Position numbers and translations under genes: made by a program
NCBI GenBank assembly: GCA_029582265.1
Contig: CM055816.1
Span: forward strand, 20,765,843-20,829,842
DNA: 64,000 nucleotides
Direction of reading: 5' to 3'
DNA from: Zoroaster sp. YZ-2022
Lineage: Eukaryota > Echinodermata > Asteroidea > Forcipulatida > Zoroasteridae
Shown: one piece after another, positions 32,230 through 42,800 of the stretch
Numbering within the stretch: the first letter of the stretch is position 1
Layout: the number at the start of each line of letters is the position of its first letter
Notes under the pieces: generated by a model
Databases searched by the model: none
Told to the model about the DNA's origin: nothing
Seen by the model: the letters and a program-made list of their open reading frames with translations, nothing else

Positions 32230-32486
32230 AGTAGTATGGTAGATGCCGTAGGGGGCGCGTCTGCTTTTCTTCCTACTACTACCCAGAGTATTAGGGATAA
32301 ATTAACAAAATTAGCAAAAGTGTAAAAACCAGAGCACTTTTTGAAACGAATTGTCTGCGTAGTAGTAGGGGGTTTTAGTCCAAAAACACGCCATGTTTTT
32401 TAAAAGCAAACTGAAGACTTCACGCTTTTTTAGTTTTCTTTTTCCTTTTTCCTTTTTAAATTATCTAAATATATATTGAATAGAGA
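32230..32486 (+). repeat. Polinton left terminal inverted repeat
   Basis: It aligns with the reverse complement of 40839-41079 over its whole length with a few indels and mismatches. It ends at GAATAGAGA, three bases before the first ATG (32489). It must therefore hold the promoter of the left gene set. Confidence 0.9.
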
Positions 32487-32488
32487 TA

Positions 32489-33156
32489 ATGGAAGCGTAC
32501 CACATTAAGACACCAATCATCAATGATTTTCGAGAAATCAAATGAAAAAGGATACGAAATAATAACACCGCCAGTTTTTAAAAACGACGGTATAGAGCGC
32601 GTGATATTAGATAAATCACAATTTTTAAATTACGACAAAGTTGTAGCCGCGAAAAAAGGTGGTTACTATAATGAACATATCAGTTGTAGCGGGAGGGGAT
32701 TCAAAAAAGTTTTTCGGTAAAGAGTATAGCGTTAACGATATTGAGTCATTGTCTACGGAAGAGCGTGATGCATTACACACGCAATACGAAACTAAATTAG
32801 GTCGTGATATAACGCAAAGTTTAGGCAGCGCCATTCTAACGTTATACGTTAAACTATTAGGACTCGGTTTAAATCGCGTTGATTTATACGGTTATAGTTT
32901 TGAAATTGATAATGAAGGTAAATTAATTACAGATTTAGAAAAAGATCCATTCATTTCGAGCATGTTTAGTACCGTAGCGTGTGAAATATACTACAAGTAC
33001 GGTATGTTAGTAGCGCCGCTCAGTGCGACTCTAATTACGGTAAAACATTTAAAAAGAAAAGAAGAATCTTGTATAGATAATAAAAGCGATGGAAACGAAT
33101 GCACAACCGGAACAGACGCAAGCTGTACCATCGACGGTAACAAAACCACCGACTAA
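32489..33156 (+). pseudogene. Polinton left ORF, unknown protein
   Basis: It starts MEAYHIKTPIINDFREIK at 32489 directly after the inverted repeat. Frame changes near 32540 and 32680 split what looks like one protein of about 220 residues. Recognisable stretches are GYEIITPPVFKNDGIERVIL, KKFFGKEYSVNDIESLS and ACEIYYKYGMLVAPLSATLI. The last part is hydrophobic enough to be a buried or membrane helix. I do not recognise the family. Position next to the repeat and the predicted size do not suffice to call it a capsid protein. Confidence 0.6.
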
Positions 33157-33480
33157 AAAAGAAAAAAATCCAAACAGAGTCGCGGCTGGTAAAAAACTTG
33201 CCGAACTTAATAAAAAGAAAAAACAAGAGTTAAAAAAAGGTGCGACTAAAACTCAACACGCTATACAAGTCGTACAAGCGTCAACGAGCGAAGCATCAAT
33301 GAGCGAAACAACAAGCTCCAACAACTACTATATCGCCATTGCTTTGTTCGTTGGAGGTTTTAGGCGCTTACTACATTTTAAGTAAACCCACCGTCTCTAA
33401 CGAAAAGGTTAAACCCACCGTTTCTAACGAAAAGCCTAAACCTTTACCAACGAACGAACTCGCCGTTTTTGAAATGGAAT
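33089..33480 (+). pseudogene. Lysine-rich protein with hydrophobic C-terminal segment
   Basis: It overlaps the end of the preceding ORF in another frame. It starts METNAQPEQTQAVPS, then has a strongly basic part NPNRVAAGKKLAELNKKKKQ, then a Ser/Thr linker and YYIAIALFVGG. After a frame change near 33355 a Pro/Lys/Thr repeat follows (KPTVSNEKVKPTVSNEK-like), ending near 33480. A DNA-condensing or membrane role could be imagined, but nothing proves it. Confidence 0.5.
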
Positions 33481-33523
33481 AGCAAAAACTTAAAAATTAT
33501 TATATTTAACGAATATAAATAAT

Positions 33524-33752
33524 ATGGATACGAAAACAATCGCCGATTCAGCTTATCACAGCGCCGTTTTAACTCTTTTCGTCGTTTTATACAGCATGCT
33601 CGGTAAAAAGTATTAAGCGTAGACCCAGCCAATTTATAAAAGACGGTTTAAAACTTACCGCAACGCTCGGATTATCTTCGATGATGCAAATGTGGTTAGT
33701 ACAACAAGGCATTTTACCGTCCTCGCTTATGCCTAAAAATCTTACGGAATAA
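33524..33752 (+). pseudogene. Small hydrophobic ORF in Polinton
   Basis: It starts MDTKTIADSAYHSAVLTLFV and has a hydrophobic stretch VLTLFVVLYSML. After a frame change near 33610 it continues with LKLTATLGLSSMMQMWLVQQ and ends NLTE before a stop at 33750-33752. About 75 residues with two possible membrane helices. Family unknown. Confidence 0.5.
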
Positions 33753-34689
33753 AATGTATTTATAAATATTAAAATGCATGAGAGTAAGCTACGAAACGCC
33801 TATTATAGTCCTCGGGGATATTACAAAGGTCTCGACGCGATTAATAAATTAGCTAAAGATACCAAAGTAAATAAAAAACTAGTTTCATGCGGTAGATAAA
33901 AAGCAAGCGCTGTGGCAAATTATTTACCCTATCCTAAATATGTTCCAAGACCGACCAGTTCAAATAGTACGTTATTGAAACCGAATGAAATTCACCAAGC
34001 GGATTTATTGTTTCTCCCGCACGATGTAGTTGGTAGAATTACGTACAAGTACGCGTTAACCGTCGTAGATGAAGCGAGTAGGTATAAAGAAGCACAACCG
34101 TTAATCGATAAAACAGCCTTGCGAGTCGGTAACGCGTTTGAGAAAATTTATAAACGTTCGTTATTAACCTGGCCTAAAATTATAAAGTTGATCCTGGAAA
34201 AGAATTTATGAGTAGCGTTAACGTATTAATGAGTAAACATAATGTTGTAATCCAAAGAAGTGAGGCCGGTAATCATAGAGCTCAAGGTATAGTAGAGCGA
34301 TTTAATAAAACTTTGAGCGAAAGATTATTTTCTCATCAATACGCTAAAGAAATAGCGACTGATGAAAGATCAAGAGTATGGGTTAAAAGATTACCATCGG
34401 TTGTAAAAGCGTTAAACAATGAGACGACGCGACTAATTAATTTAAAACCTAAAGATGCGATTAAATTACACGCCGTCGAGCAAAATCCAGCCTCGCCAGT
34501 TGTAAGCGTAAAAAAGAAAGAAAAAAGAATCCCAGCAAACAGTTTGGTTCGGTATTTATACGCACCCGGTGAAGCCGAAAAAGATACGAGGCGCCGCGCC
34601 ATCGATCCTATATGGAGTATAAAAATTTATAGAATAACTAAAACGATAAAAGGTGTGAATCAACCCATCTTGTATTATTTAGAAGGAGG

Positions 34690-35849
34690 CAGCGCCGGAT
34701 TAAAGGCAGGGCCACCGAGGCCTTGGCCTCGGGCCCCCCACATTTAGGGGCCCCCCACATTAGATAACAAAAATATTTAACACACATTTATAACTCCCAA
34801 ACCCCTCAATCCACCTCCTCAAACTTAGTATCATTTTGTCACTGCTAGCCCATCATACACGACATAGGAATCGAAATGTGCGCCTGGATCCGCTGGATTA
34901 TGGACGCGCGCCCGAAGCAAGTATGAGCCCTGAAGAGTCTTTTCGAGTGAATGGCGCTGTCTACATTGTCGACATATTGCTCTCTCAGTTACAAAACGCA
35001 CTAACGCATACATGGAGTTGAGTAACATATTCGGATTTCTTCGCAATTTGAAGAAAATGGCCGTAGGCAGACATACGGGAAGCATGCTCAAAGCTAACTG
35101 AGTTTACAATGATGATCTGGCTATAGAACTCTCTGATGAGATGATTCATTTCCAAGCACTGATTCAACAATGCATTCCCTGACGGAGGCAACTGAAATTG
35201 ATATGTACAGATTATTGCTACAGAAGAACATATCTGATGCATATCTCCAAACGTCGAAGTACTACTCAGGATTTACTTGTCGCTTATGGTATCTAATTGC
35301 AGTGGTGAACGATCGTTCTCGAAACTGAAGCTGATAAAGAATCATCTTCGTTCCGAAATGGGTCAATCTAGACTTGTATATCTGAGCATTCTTGCCACTG
35401 AGCCTGATGTGCTAAAGAACATCGATGTTGACATTGTCATTAAGCAATTTACCAACGAGAAGGCTAGAAAAAAACCTATTTATTAATGGATGTAAACTTC
35501 GGATCCACTTAAATGGTAGTAAATTTAAATGCCAGAAATTGGCATTTTAGCCTGGTGTCCAAAATGATCCTGTGACAGTGACTAAGTTGACGTATAATCT
35601 AATATAAAGTGCACTTCAAGTCTTCAACTTATCATTACGCGCAGATTACGCGTTAGCTTTCCTTAGTATATCTCTATAATATGCCCTCGTCATTACACAA
35701 TGTTGGTATATAAATGGTTCCTTCTAATTTAACATGGCATGCTGCGGCCAGCGTTTAGCAAACTACACGTGTTATATACTCACCTGCTCATCAGAGGGCC
35801 CCCTGATTAATTTCGGCCTCGGGCCCCCCACAACCTAAGTCCGGCCCTG
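34690..35849 (+). mobile_element. hAT element inserted in the Polinton integrase
   Basis: Perfect 8-bp duplication GAAGGAGG at 34682-34689 and 35850-35857. The ends are CAGCGCCGGATTAAAGGCAG and, inverted, CAGGGCCGGACTTAGG. Subterminal CCTCGGGCCCCCCAC occurs near both ends in the same orientation. It carries only the C-terminal third of a transposase, so it is an internally deleted, non-autonomous copy. Confidence 0.95.
34905..35486 (+). pseudogene. hAT transposase C-terminal remnant (ZMYM-like group)
   Basis: A first piece reads ESFRVNGAVYIVDILLSQLQ (34940-34999) and, in other frames, NDDLAIELSDEMIHFQAL. The hAT dimerisation domain is clear at 35277-35486: NCSGERSFSKLKLIKNHLRS, then LSILATEPDVLKNIDVD and IKQFTNEKARK. 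The N-terminal zinc finger and the catalytic core are deleted. Confidence 0.8.
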
Positions 35850-35922
35850 GAAGGAGGCCCCGCTCGTAGTTTTGTAAAAGAAGAATTACAAATTGTTCCG
35901 CGAGATACAGAAAATCCACCCG

Positions 35923-38900
35923 TCAAACGCTAATACTGTAGTGACCGTAAGCACAAGTATCTATTCCGTTTTCTGAAATGTGTCTCTTTGTGTCTAAAGG
36001 AGATAGTGATATTTTATTTACTCGCGTTGTATATAATCTATGTTTTTCGTGTTTGATAAAACTCATAGGGTGATGTAGAGTATTTTTCATAGATAAAACT
36101 TGTTTATATCGGTTGTGTTTAATTTGTTGTTCTAAAACTTGTTTCTTAACTCCTTTAGCTTTTCTTATTTGTTTCTCATTCGATAAAAGTATCGAATACA
36201 TTTTGGGTCTTAAACAAACAACTTCAGAAATTGGTACACCCGCACTCGTCTTTCATTTTACCGATAATCTTTTAGCTTCAGAATGTAAAAATGTTGTTGT
36301 TTATAATTAGAAAAGTCGTATAAAGATTTGTTTTACATAAATCTCTATACACGTCTCGAGTTTTAATCTCGAGTAACAAGCTATCCGTATCCGTGTACAA
36401 CAACTCGCACTCGTTTTTGTAGTTTGTTTTTAAACGATTGTAATAAAAATCGTACATTAAATGTTTAGATAAATCCAGTATGCTCATTCCTACGTAAACT
36501 GGGCGGTTGAGCACGAGTTGCGTTTTGTGCATGTGAATCGCCGCTAGTTTATTATCAAAAATCCTAGCCTCGGCAAAATTTGGTTTCGCGATGAGTGAGC
36601 GGATTTGATCGTTTGCTTTTTCATCGTTTAACCGTTTCAAATTCACGTTAATGCGATTACGTACATTTTCCATCGTTTTCCCAAAAACTGAATTGTTCAT
36701 GAGTTTGAACAAATCTTTTTCAAACTCACTCGTTGCATCTTTTCTTAAACTAGTGTTTAAATCAATGTACGATTTCATCCAACACGATTCATCAAATTCT
36801 AAAACGCGATGAATTTTAGTTAGTTTCATACCGAGTTTATTAGCTTCAGAATGTAAAAAATGTTGTTGTTTATAATTAGAAAAGTCGTATAAAGATTTGT
36901 TTTTACATAAATCTCTATACACGTCTCGAGTTTTAATCTCGAGTAACAAGCTATCCGTATCCGTGTACAACAACTCGCACTCGTTTTTGTAGTTTGTTTT
37001 AAACGATTGTAATAAAAATCGTACATTAAATGTTTAGATAAATCCAGTATGCTCATTCCTACGTAAACTGGGCGGTTGAGCACGAGTTGCGTTTTGTGCA
37101 TGTGAATCGCCGCTAGTTTATTATCAAAAATCCTAGCCTCGGCAAAATTTGGTTTCGCGATGAGTGAGCGGATTTGATCGTTTGCTTTTTCATCGTTTAA
37201 CCGTTTCAAATTCACGTTAATGCGATTACGTACATTTTCCATCGTTTTCCCAAAAACTGAATTGTTCATGAGTTTGAACAAATCTTTTTCAAACTCACTC
37301 GTTGCATCTTTTCTTAAACTAGTGTTTAAATCAATGTACGATTTCATCCAACACGATTCATCAAATTCTAAAACGCGATGAATTTTAGTTAGTTTCATAC
37401 CGAGTTTATTAGCTTCAGAATGTAAAAAATGTTGTTGTTTATAATTAGAAAAGTCGTATAAAGATTTGTTTTTACATAAATCTCTATACACGTCTCGAGT
37501 TTTAATCTCGAGTAACAAGCTATCCGTATCCGTGTACAACAACTCGCACTCGTTTTTGTAGTTTGTTTTTAAACGATTGTAATAAAAATCGTACATTAAA
37601 TGTTTAGATAAATCCAGTATGCTCATTCCTACGTAAACTGGGCGGTTGAGCACGAGTTGCGTTTTGTGCATGTGAATCGCCGCTAGTTTATTATCAAAAT
37701 CCTAGCCTCGGCAAAATTTGGTTTCGCGATGAGTGAGCGGATTTGATCGTTTGTTTTTCATCGTTTAACCGTTTCAAATTCACGTTAATGCGATTACGTA
37801 CATTTTCCATCGTTTTCCCAAAACTGAATTGTTCATGAGTTTGAACAAATCTTTTCAAACTCACTCGTTGCATCTTTTCTTAAACTAGTGTTTAAATCAA
37901 TGTACGATTTCATCCAACACGATTCATCAAATTCTAAAACGCGATGAATTTTAGTTAGTTTCATACCGAGTTTTAAATACAATTGTAAATTACGATAATG
38001 AATCACGTAGTTTTTCTTATCGTACAAATTTGGAACTAATTTTACAACGTTTGAGCCGGCTTGTCGTTTAGCAACTCGCGCTTGTATTTACTCATCCATT
38101 CTTTCGGTACTTTTTAACGATTCTGGCGCGAGTGGAAACGCGTTGTGAGAGTCGTGTAAACTAGTTGGGTATTCTAAATCGACTTCTAAAATGTATCCTT
38201 TATTGTTCTTATATCCTTCGCTCTCGAGTTCGTTTACTATTCATCCATTTAAAATTTCCCGTTGGCAAAGGTTGACTCATCGCGTATCCGTATAAATTAT
38301 TCGCGTCCAAATACATAATGTAACTCGATGGTTTCGTTTTATCGTAATCCAACAAGTATTTATTGTTTGCTTTAGCGTATCGTTTACTCACCATGCACGT
38401 TCCTCCTCGCGTACCTTTTCTATAAATAAATGCATGTCGATGTCTGTAAACAAATCTAAAGTTTGTTTCGAATGTTTTAATAAAGCGTCCCAACTTAGCC
38501 CGGGACTCGTATAATAATTGGCCGGGTCTAAACCGTACTCTCGTATACAAGTAACGCGAAAGTTTTCAAATACGTCCGCCAATAAGCAAGTATCGGTACG
38601 CACGTACAAATCGTGATAATCACCCAAATTTTACAATCAAACTTGCTATAAACGTTCTTTGCGTGTTTATATTGTTCTTCGGTAATGCAACAATCGTTTA
38701 GATTACTATAAAAAGATTCTTGCGACGGAAGTTGAGTTTCTTCGAAACGTTCAAAACTATCCATGTACTCGTAAGGATAAATGCCCTTGCTTTTAACGAG
38801 ATTAAATTTTTCTAAATCGGGTTCGAACTTGCTAGTAATTGGAAAAACGTTGTTTGATTTCACGAGCTTATCCAACGACGCCAATAAAAATTGAGCGCTG

Positions 38901-40836
38901 TCGATAAATCGTAATTGTTTGATACTAAAAGAAATATACTTTTCGATGTTGTTTGCGATACACGTTAGATTTCCCGTCGTTTGACTCGCAGCTTGCATAA
39001 TGAGATGAGAGTCGTAACCTCGCAAATTATGAAACACGACTGGAATAAAAGTTTTATTAGGTTTTAAACTTAGTTTTAAATTACAACAGTTGTGCGCCGC
39101 GCCTCTATATTTTCCGGTAATGTGACAATGATCTCTAACCTTGTCGTTATCGTTTTCAAAAAACTTCTCTTCACATATCCAACACTCGCTAGCAGAGTTG
39201 TAATCTTCTACATCTTCTTCAGTCATTATTATTTCTTTAGGATTTTTAAACATCTCGTTGATGTTTTCTTCTTCTTTTTGTAATTCGTTTAAAAAGTGTT
39301 TAGCCGTATCTTCTCCTCGGTAAACAACGGCGAGCTAGTCGTGCCGTCGCAACGAACTTACAATGTACGAATAACCGCAAACGACGTGTTCTTGCAGTTT
39401 TAGTATTGGTAGAGCTTTCATCGTCAACCTTTTTTAATAATGCTTTCAAAATCGGCGTATATTACGAATGGAACTTTCATCTTTTTATAAAAATTTATAA
39501 ATTTTAACTTGTCGTTTTTATGCTTTATTGGCAAAACGGTTTTTGTCGGTCTGTCGTTAGTTCCCTTACACATTTTTACGTGGTTTTCGAGATAAGCTTC
39601 TGTCGAAAAACCCTGTAAACATCGTAAACAAAAATGTTGACGATGCATGTGTTTCGTTTGATCAAAAAGTAATTTATTCACATCTTTAATCCAAACGTAG
39701 TGAGATTTAGCTTCTTTATGAATTAATAATCAATTTATACGTTCTAGTCTCGCGGGTTGTTCGCTAAGTTTGTAAACTATTATCGATTTTGACGCTTGCG
39801 CGGCGGAGCCTTCGCAACCAAAAACGTTTATCGCTATATCGTTTTGTTTTTCCACTAACTTAATCTGATTGATCGGTGTGGGCGCGTCGATATTATTAAA
39901 ATTTAAACCATCATTTGTCGAATATTTACTCGTTCTTTGGGGATCTTTGCAAGTTGGAAAAAGAGCGCTACGCAGCGCCCATCGTAAACAATTATCGTCT
40001 TTGTTTTTTACGTTGATGCACGCATTTTTATTTCTTATATAGTCGCATAGCTCGATATAACTACCACCTCTTAAAGGTTGATACTTGCTAATCCTAACGT
40101 TCATATCAACGATGCGATCTACCACCCATCCACCACCCTCTTTGCGTATATTTTTCTAAAGCTTCTTGAATTTGCGAAAAAACGTTACCAAGTTCATTTT
40201 CGATATTGTCTAAATTTAATAAAACGATTTGTTTATTATTATGAAAATTTGGTGTAGCTTCATCGATCGAACCGTCTTGTTTTTCTTTAAGTAATTTAAT
40301 GCGTATATACACCATGAGCTTGCACACATTAAATTCTTTCAAGTCTTCACCCAACTTGTTAATAATTTTTGGTTTTACCGCTTCCCAAAAAATGTTTAAA
40401 TCTTTTTCTTTGCTGTGATTCGGCGGAACCGTCATTATTCGTTCGCGCAAATATGTTCCACCGTCAATCGGGGGTTTAAATTTCAACTCTGTTTCTTGCC
40501 CGTAAAACCTTCTAATGGCATCGACGTAGTCTTTTTTCAACAGCCGATCATTTTTACCCGAGCCGCGATGAGGTAAATTTATATTTTCAACCGTTATACG
40601 CTCTCTCAATTCGGTTAAATTTAATTTATATAATGGCTTTGTTTTTGCCATTTTAAATATTTTTTCACAGCTTCGTAATAACTATGTTTATCGAATTTAC
40701 CCTTGCTGTTTAGTGTAACAAAGTTAGGTCTCGAAAGTTTGAAATCATTTGATATACGTTCTTGCATAAAATCTTTCAATTCTTGCAACGTCCATTTCGA
40801 TATATATTTTCCAGCGGTTCTTCTTTCTTCTTCCAT
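35923..40836 (-). pseudogene. POLB: Protein-primed family B DNA polymerase of Polinton, frameshifted, palm triplicated
   Basis: It starts at 40836 (MEEERRTAGKYISKW) just inside the right repeat. Two SAP/HeH-like helical stretches follow (TLQELKDFMQER; TELRERITVENINLPHRGSG). Next come a conserved region SKYQPLRGGSYIELCDYIRN (near 40060), a zinc finger HFCLRCLQGFSTEAYLENH (near 39600), exonuclease motif I IYADFES (near 39450), a CWIC..VRDHCHITGKYRGAAH endonuclease-VII-like knuckle (near 39120-39190), and Exo II VVFHNLRGYDSH (near 39020). YVRTDTCLLADVF lies near 38590 and motif A YLDANNLYGYAMSQ near 38290. Three copies of motif B NNSVFGK and motif C YTDTDS follow (37810 to 36380). The C-terminus is KMYSILLSNE to TCAYGHY. 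Frame changes lie near 40640, 40115, 39700, 39300-39420, 38630, 38400 and 38230. Without the extra repeats it would be about 1250 residues, the family norm. Confidence 0.9.
36273..37965 (-). repeat. Tandem triplication of ~569 bp inside the polymerase gene
   Basis: TAGCTTCAGAATGTAAAAA recurs at 36273, 36841 and 37410, spacing 568 and 569 bp, with near identity between copies. Each unit has one motif B and one motif C. An intact unit of 570 bp would stay in frame; single-base losses break this. The third copy diverges at about 37966. The upstream polymerase then continues as single copy. Confidence 0.9.
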
Positions 40837-40838
40837 TC

Positions 40839-41079
40839 TCTCTATTCAATATATATTTAGATAATTTAAAAAGGAAAAAGAAAACTAAAAAAGTCTTCAG
40901 TTTGCTTTTAAAAAACATGGCGTGTTTTGGACTAAAACCCCCTACTACTACCCAGACAATTCGTTTCAAAAGTGCTCTGGTTTTTACACTTTTGCTAATT
41001 TTGTTAATTTATCCCTAATACTCTGGGTAGTAGTAGGGAGAAAAGCAGATGCGCCCCCTACGGCATCTACCATACTACT
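40839..41079 (-). repeat. Polinton right terminal inverted repeat
   Basis: Inverse of the left repeat. It stops just outside the minus-strand start codon at 40836. Both genes begin ATGGAAG, so similarity continues seven bases into coding sequence. Confidence 0.9.
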
Positions 41080-41183
41080 TAACCAAAAAAAAAATTTACG
41101 CAAAAAAAAACGTGTTGTGTGTGAAAAAGAAACCCGCACGGGCCCAGAAAAACATTTTTATTCCCGACGCAAACTGGTTTTAA

Positions 41184-41346
41184 AAGAAAAAGAAAAAGAA
41201 ACTAGATATAAGTTTTTGTCACAACAAAAACAAGGTGTTCGGTTGAAGTTAAAATGGTTACGTCATAAATTCGAAGTGTTGGAGAAGTCAAATGTTAACG
41301 TCTGTTGAAGTTCTCGCGAGAAGTTTATTTGAATACAATACAATAC
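41184..41346. other. No feature seen before the gap
   Basis: AAGAAAAAG-rich sequence, then a short stretch to AATACAATACAATAC at the gap edge. Nothing recognised. Confidence 0.4.
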
Positions 41347-41846
41347 NNNNNNNNNNNNNNNNNNNNNNNNNNNNNNNNNNNNNNNNNNNNNNNNNNNNNN
41401 NNNNNNNNNNNNNNNNNNNNNNNNNNNNNNNNNNNNNNNNNNNNNNNNNNNNNNNNNNNNNNNNNNNNNNNNNNNNNNNNNNNNNNNNNNNNNNNNNNNN
41501 NNNNNNNNNNNNNNNNNNNNNNNNNNNNNNNNNNNNNNNNNNNNNNNNNNNNNNNNNNNNNNNNNNNNNNNNNNNNNNNNNNNNNNNNNNNNNNNNNNNN
41601 NNNNNNNNNNNNNNNNNNNNNNNNNNNNNNNNNNNNNNNNNNNNNNNNNNNNNNNNNNNNNNNNNNNNNNNNNNNNNNNNNNNNNNNNNNNNNNNNNNNN
41701 NNNNNNNNNNNNNNNNNNNNNNNNNNNNNNNNNNNNNNNNNNNNNNNNNNNNNNNNNNNNNNNNNNNNNNNNNNNNNNNNNNNNNNNNNNNNNNNNNNNN
41801 NNNNNNNNNNNNNNNNNNNNNNNNNNNNNNNNNNNNNNNNNNNNNN
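41347..41846. other. Assembly gap (500 N)
   Basis: Exactly 500 N, a placeholder. It lies 268 bp beyond the right end of the Polinton, so the nested structure itself is fully sequenced. Confidence 0.98.
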
Positions 41847-41989
41847 GCTGAGCGGCATGCAGATGAGGGTGGGAGACCAGAACCAGAGACTTGTTTAACT
41901 CGTTAGTTAAGCTTTTACCAAACAGTCTCCACATCAGCTGTAATTTCTGAGACCCAGTAACTTAAAAGGATAGTCCTTTCAAAAAATGA

Positions 41990-42245
41990 ATAGTTCAAGG
42001 TTCTTGACTCACCGAGTGTCCCATGGCGATTGGCTGGCATTAGAATCCCATAGTAGCAGGCACCGCGAGACGTGCATATTAATTAACTTCACATCGGGTG
42101 ATAATTTGATTTTACCCTTTACACCTGACGTATGCATGGCTAAGTTTTTACTGAGTGCTTTCAGTGCAGGAGGTCGTGGGTTCGAATCCCCACCAATCGG
42201 CCTTTGTTTGTTCAAAGACACTGTCAATGGCAGAAAGGCATGCTA
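41990..42245 (+). repeat. SINE-related fragment with pol III B box
   Basis: GGAGGTCGTGGGTTCGAATC near 42169 includes a perfect B box GGTTCGAATCC. The upstream piece GGCGATTGGCTGGC...CATAGTAGCAG resembles the flank of the 56.4-kb SINE. The A box is weak. Confidence 0.45.
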
Positions 42246-42294
42246 TCATAAAAGTGAAACGACGTTGGCCTACAAAGTCATAGTAATTACATAA

Positions 42295-42800
42295 ATGCCC
42301 CCTTTGACCCTCTTTCTGATCCAATAATGGTTTTAAGACGCAATTGCAATCAGTGTGTTGAATTTGAATTTCAATAATATTCATTTACTGAATTAAAAGT
42401 AAAGTCCTGAACTTGAAATAGCCTTCATTAAGTTGTTTCCAACTCCGCAGTCGTATTTTTGTAAAAATAATATATGAGAGAATCTTCAACCTCTACTGAG
42501 AACAGACTATTGAGGTATCCCCGCCACAAAAATGACAAATAAACTACTACCAAACATAATCATTTGTCAACCTTAGAGACATGGAAATCAATAAATTTAA
42601 TTTTTTTTTGGTGACAGATCAATTTTTGTGTTTCACAGTCGGCTTATAAAATAATATATAGAGGGTTTGAGTTCTTGTGATGATGGTAAGACCCAATATG
42701 CTTAAACAGTCCAAACAGCACAGGACCCTTTTAAGCAGAATGGACACTTGTCGTTGCTCAGTCTCCTTTATCCGTTATAACTTCCCCTTTATATAGGTTC
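42295..42800. repeat. Composite repeat R237, degenerate copy
   Basis: It shares GACGCAATTGCAATC, TGAGAACAGACTATTGA, ATCATTTGTCAAC and AGTCCAAACAG landmarks with the better copies downstream. Confidence 0.6.

Larger units (their letters stand above)
33774..35933 (+). pseudogene. INT: Polinton DDE integrase, frameshifted and split by a hAT element
   Basis: It starts MHESKLRNAYYSPRGYYKGL at 33774, a start typical of Polinton integrases. The rve core follows: HQADLLFLPHD with the first catalytic Asp, ALTVVDEASRYKEAQPL, then in a shifted frame GIVERFNKTLSERLF with the catalytic Glu near 34290-34330. The second Asp lies at the frame change near 34185. Further frame changes lie near 33897 and 33915. 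At 34690 a hAT element interrupts the coding sequence. After it and its 8-bp duplication, coding resumes for about 25 codons to a stop at 35931-35933, 11 bp into the convergent polymerase end. The enzyme would cut and join element ends. As read it cannot be functional. Confidence 0.85.
32230..41079. mobile_element. Polinton/Maverick-type element, compact, no capsid genes seen
   Basis: It is bounded by inverted repeats of 257 and 241 bp that begin AGTAGTATGGTAGATGCC, matching the AG...CT ends of Polintons. TAACC(A) stands on both sides (32225-32230 and 41080-41085), a 5-6 bp target duplication; Polintons normally make 6 bp. Gene order: left repeat, unknown ORF, basic protein with hydrophobic end, small hydrophobic ORF, integrase (all +), then convergent family B DNA polymerase (-), right repeat. 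Without the hAT insertion and the two extra polymerase repeats it is about 6.5 kb, against 15-20 kb for classical Polintons. I see no major or minor capsid, FtsK/A32-type ATPase or adenovirus-type protease. All coding parts carry frameshifts. Confidence 0.85.
31620..41183. mobile_element. Outer TTAA-flanked DNA element, split by the Polinton
   Basis: TTAA at 31620-31623 is followed by AACCAGTTCGCGTCGG. At the far side CCGACGCAAACTGGTT is followed by TTAA (41180-41183). The right-hand 95 bp match, inverted, the start of the 18014-18263 MITE (GGGAATAAAA, then a GCGGGTTT-like word). The element is therefore about 0.7 kb without its insert: 31624-32229 plus 41080-41179. No transposase is visible. 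Confidence 0.7.

Noticed and set aside
32489..33156. Calling the left Polinton ORF a capsid protein from its position
   Set aside because: No jelly-roll or other recognisable motif can be seen, and it is far shorter than known major capsid proteins of these elements.
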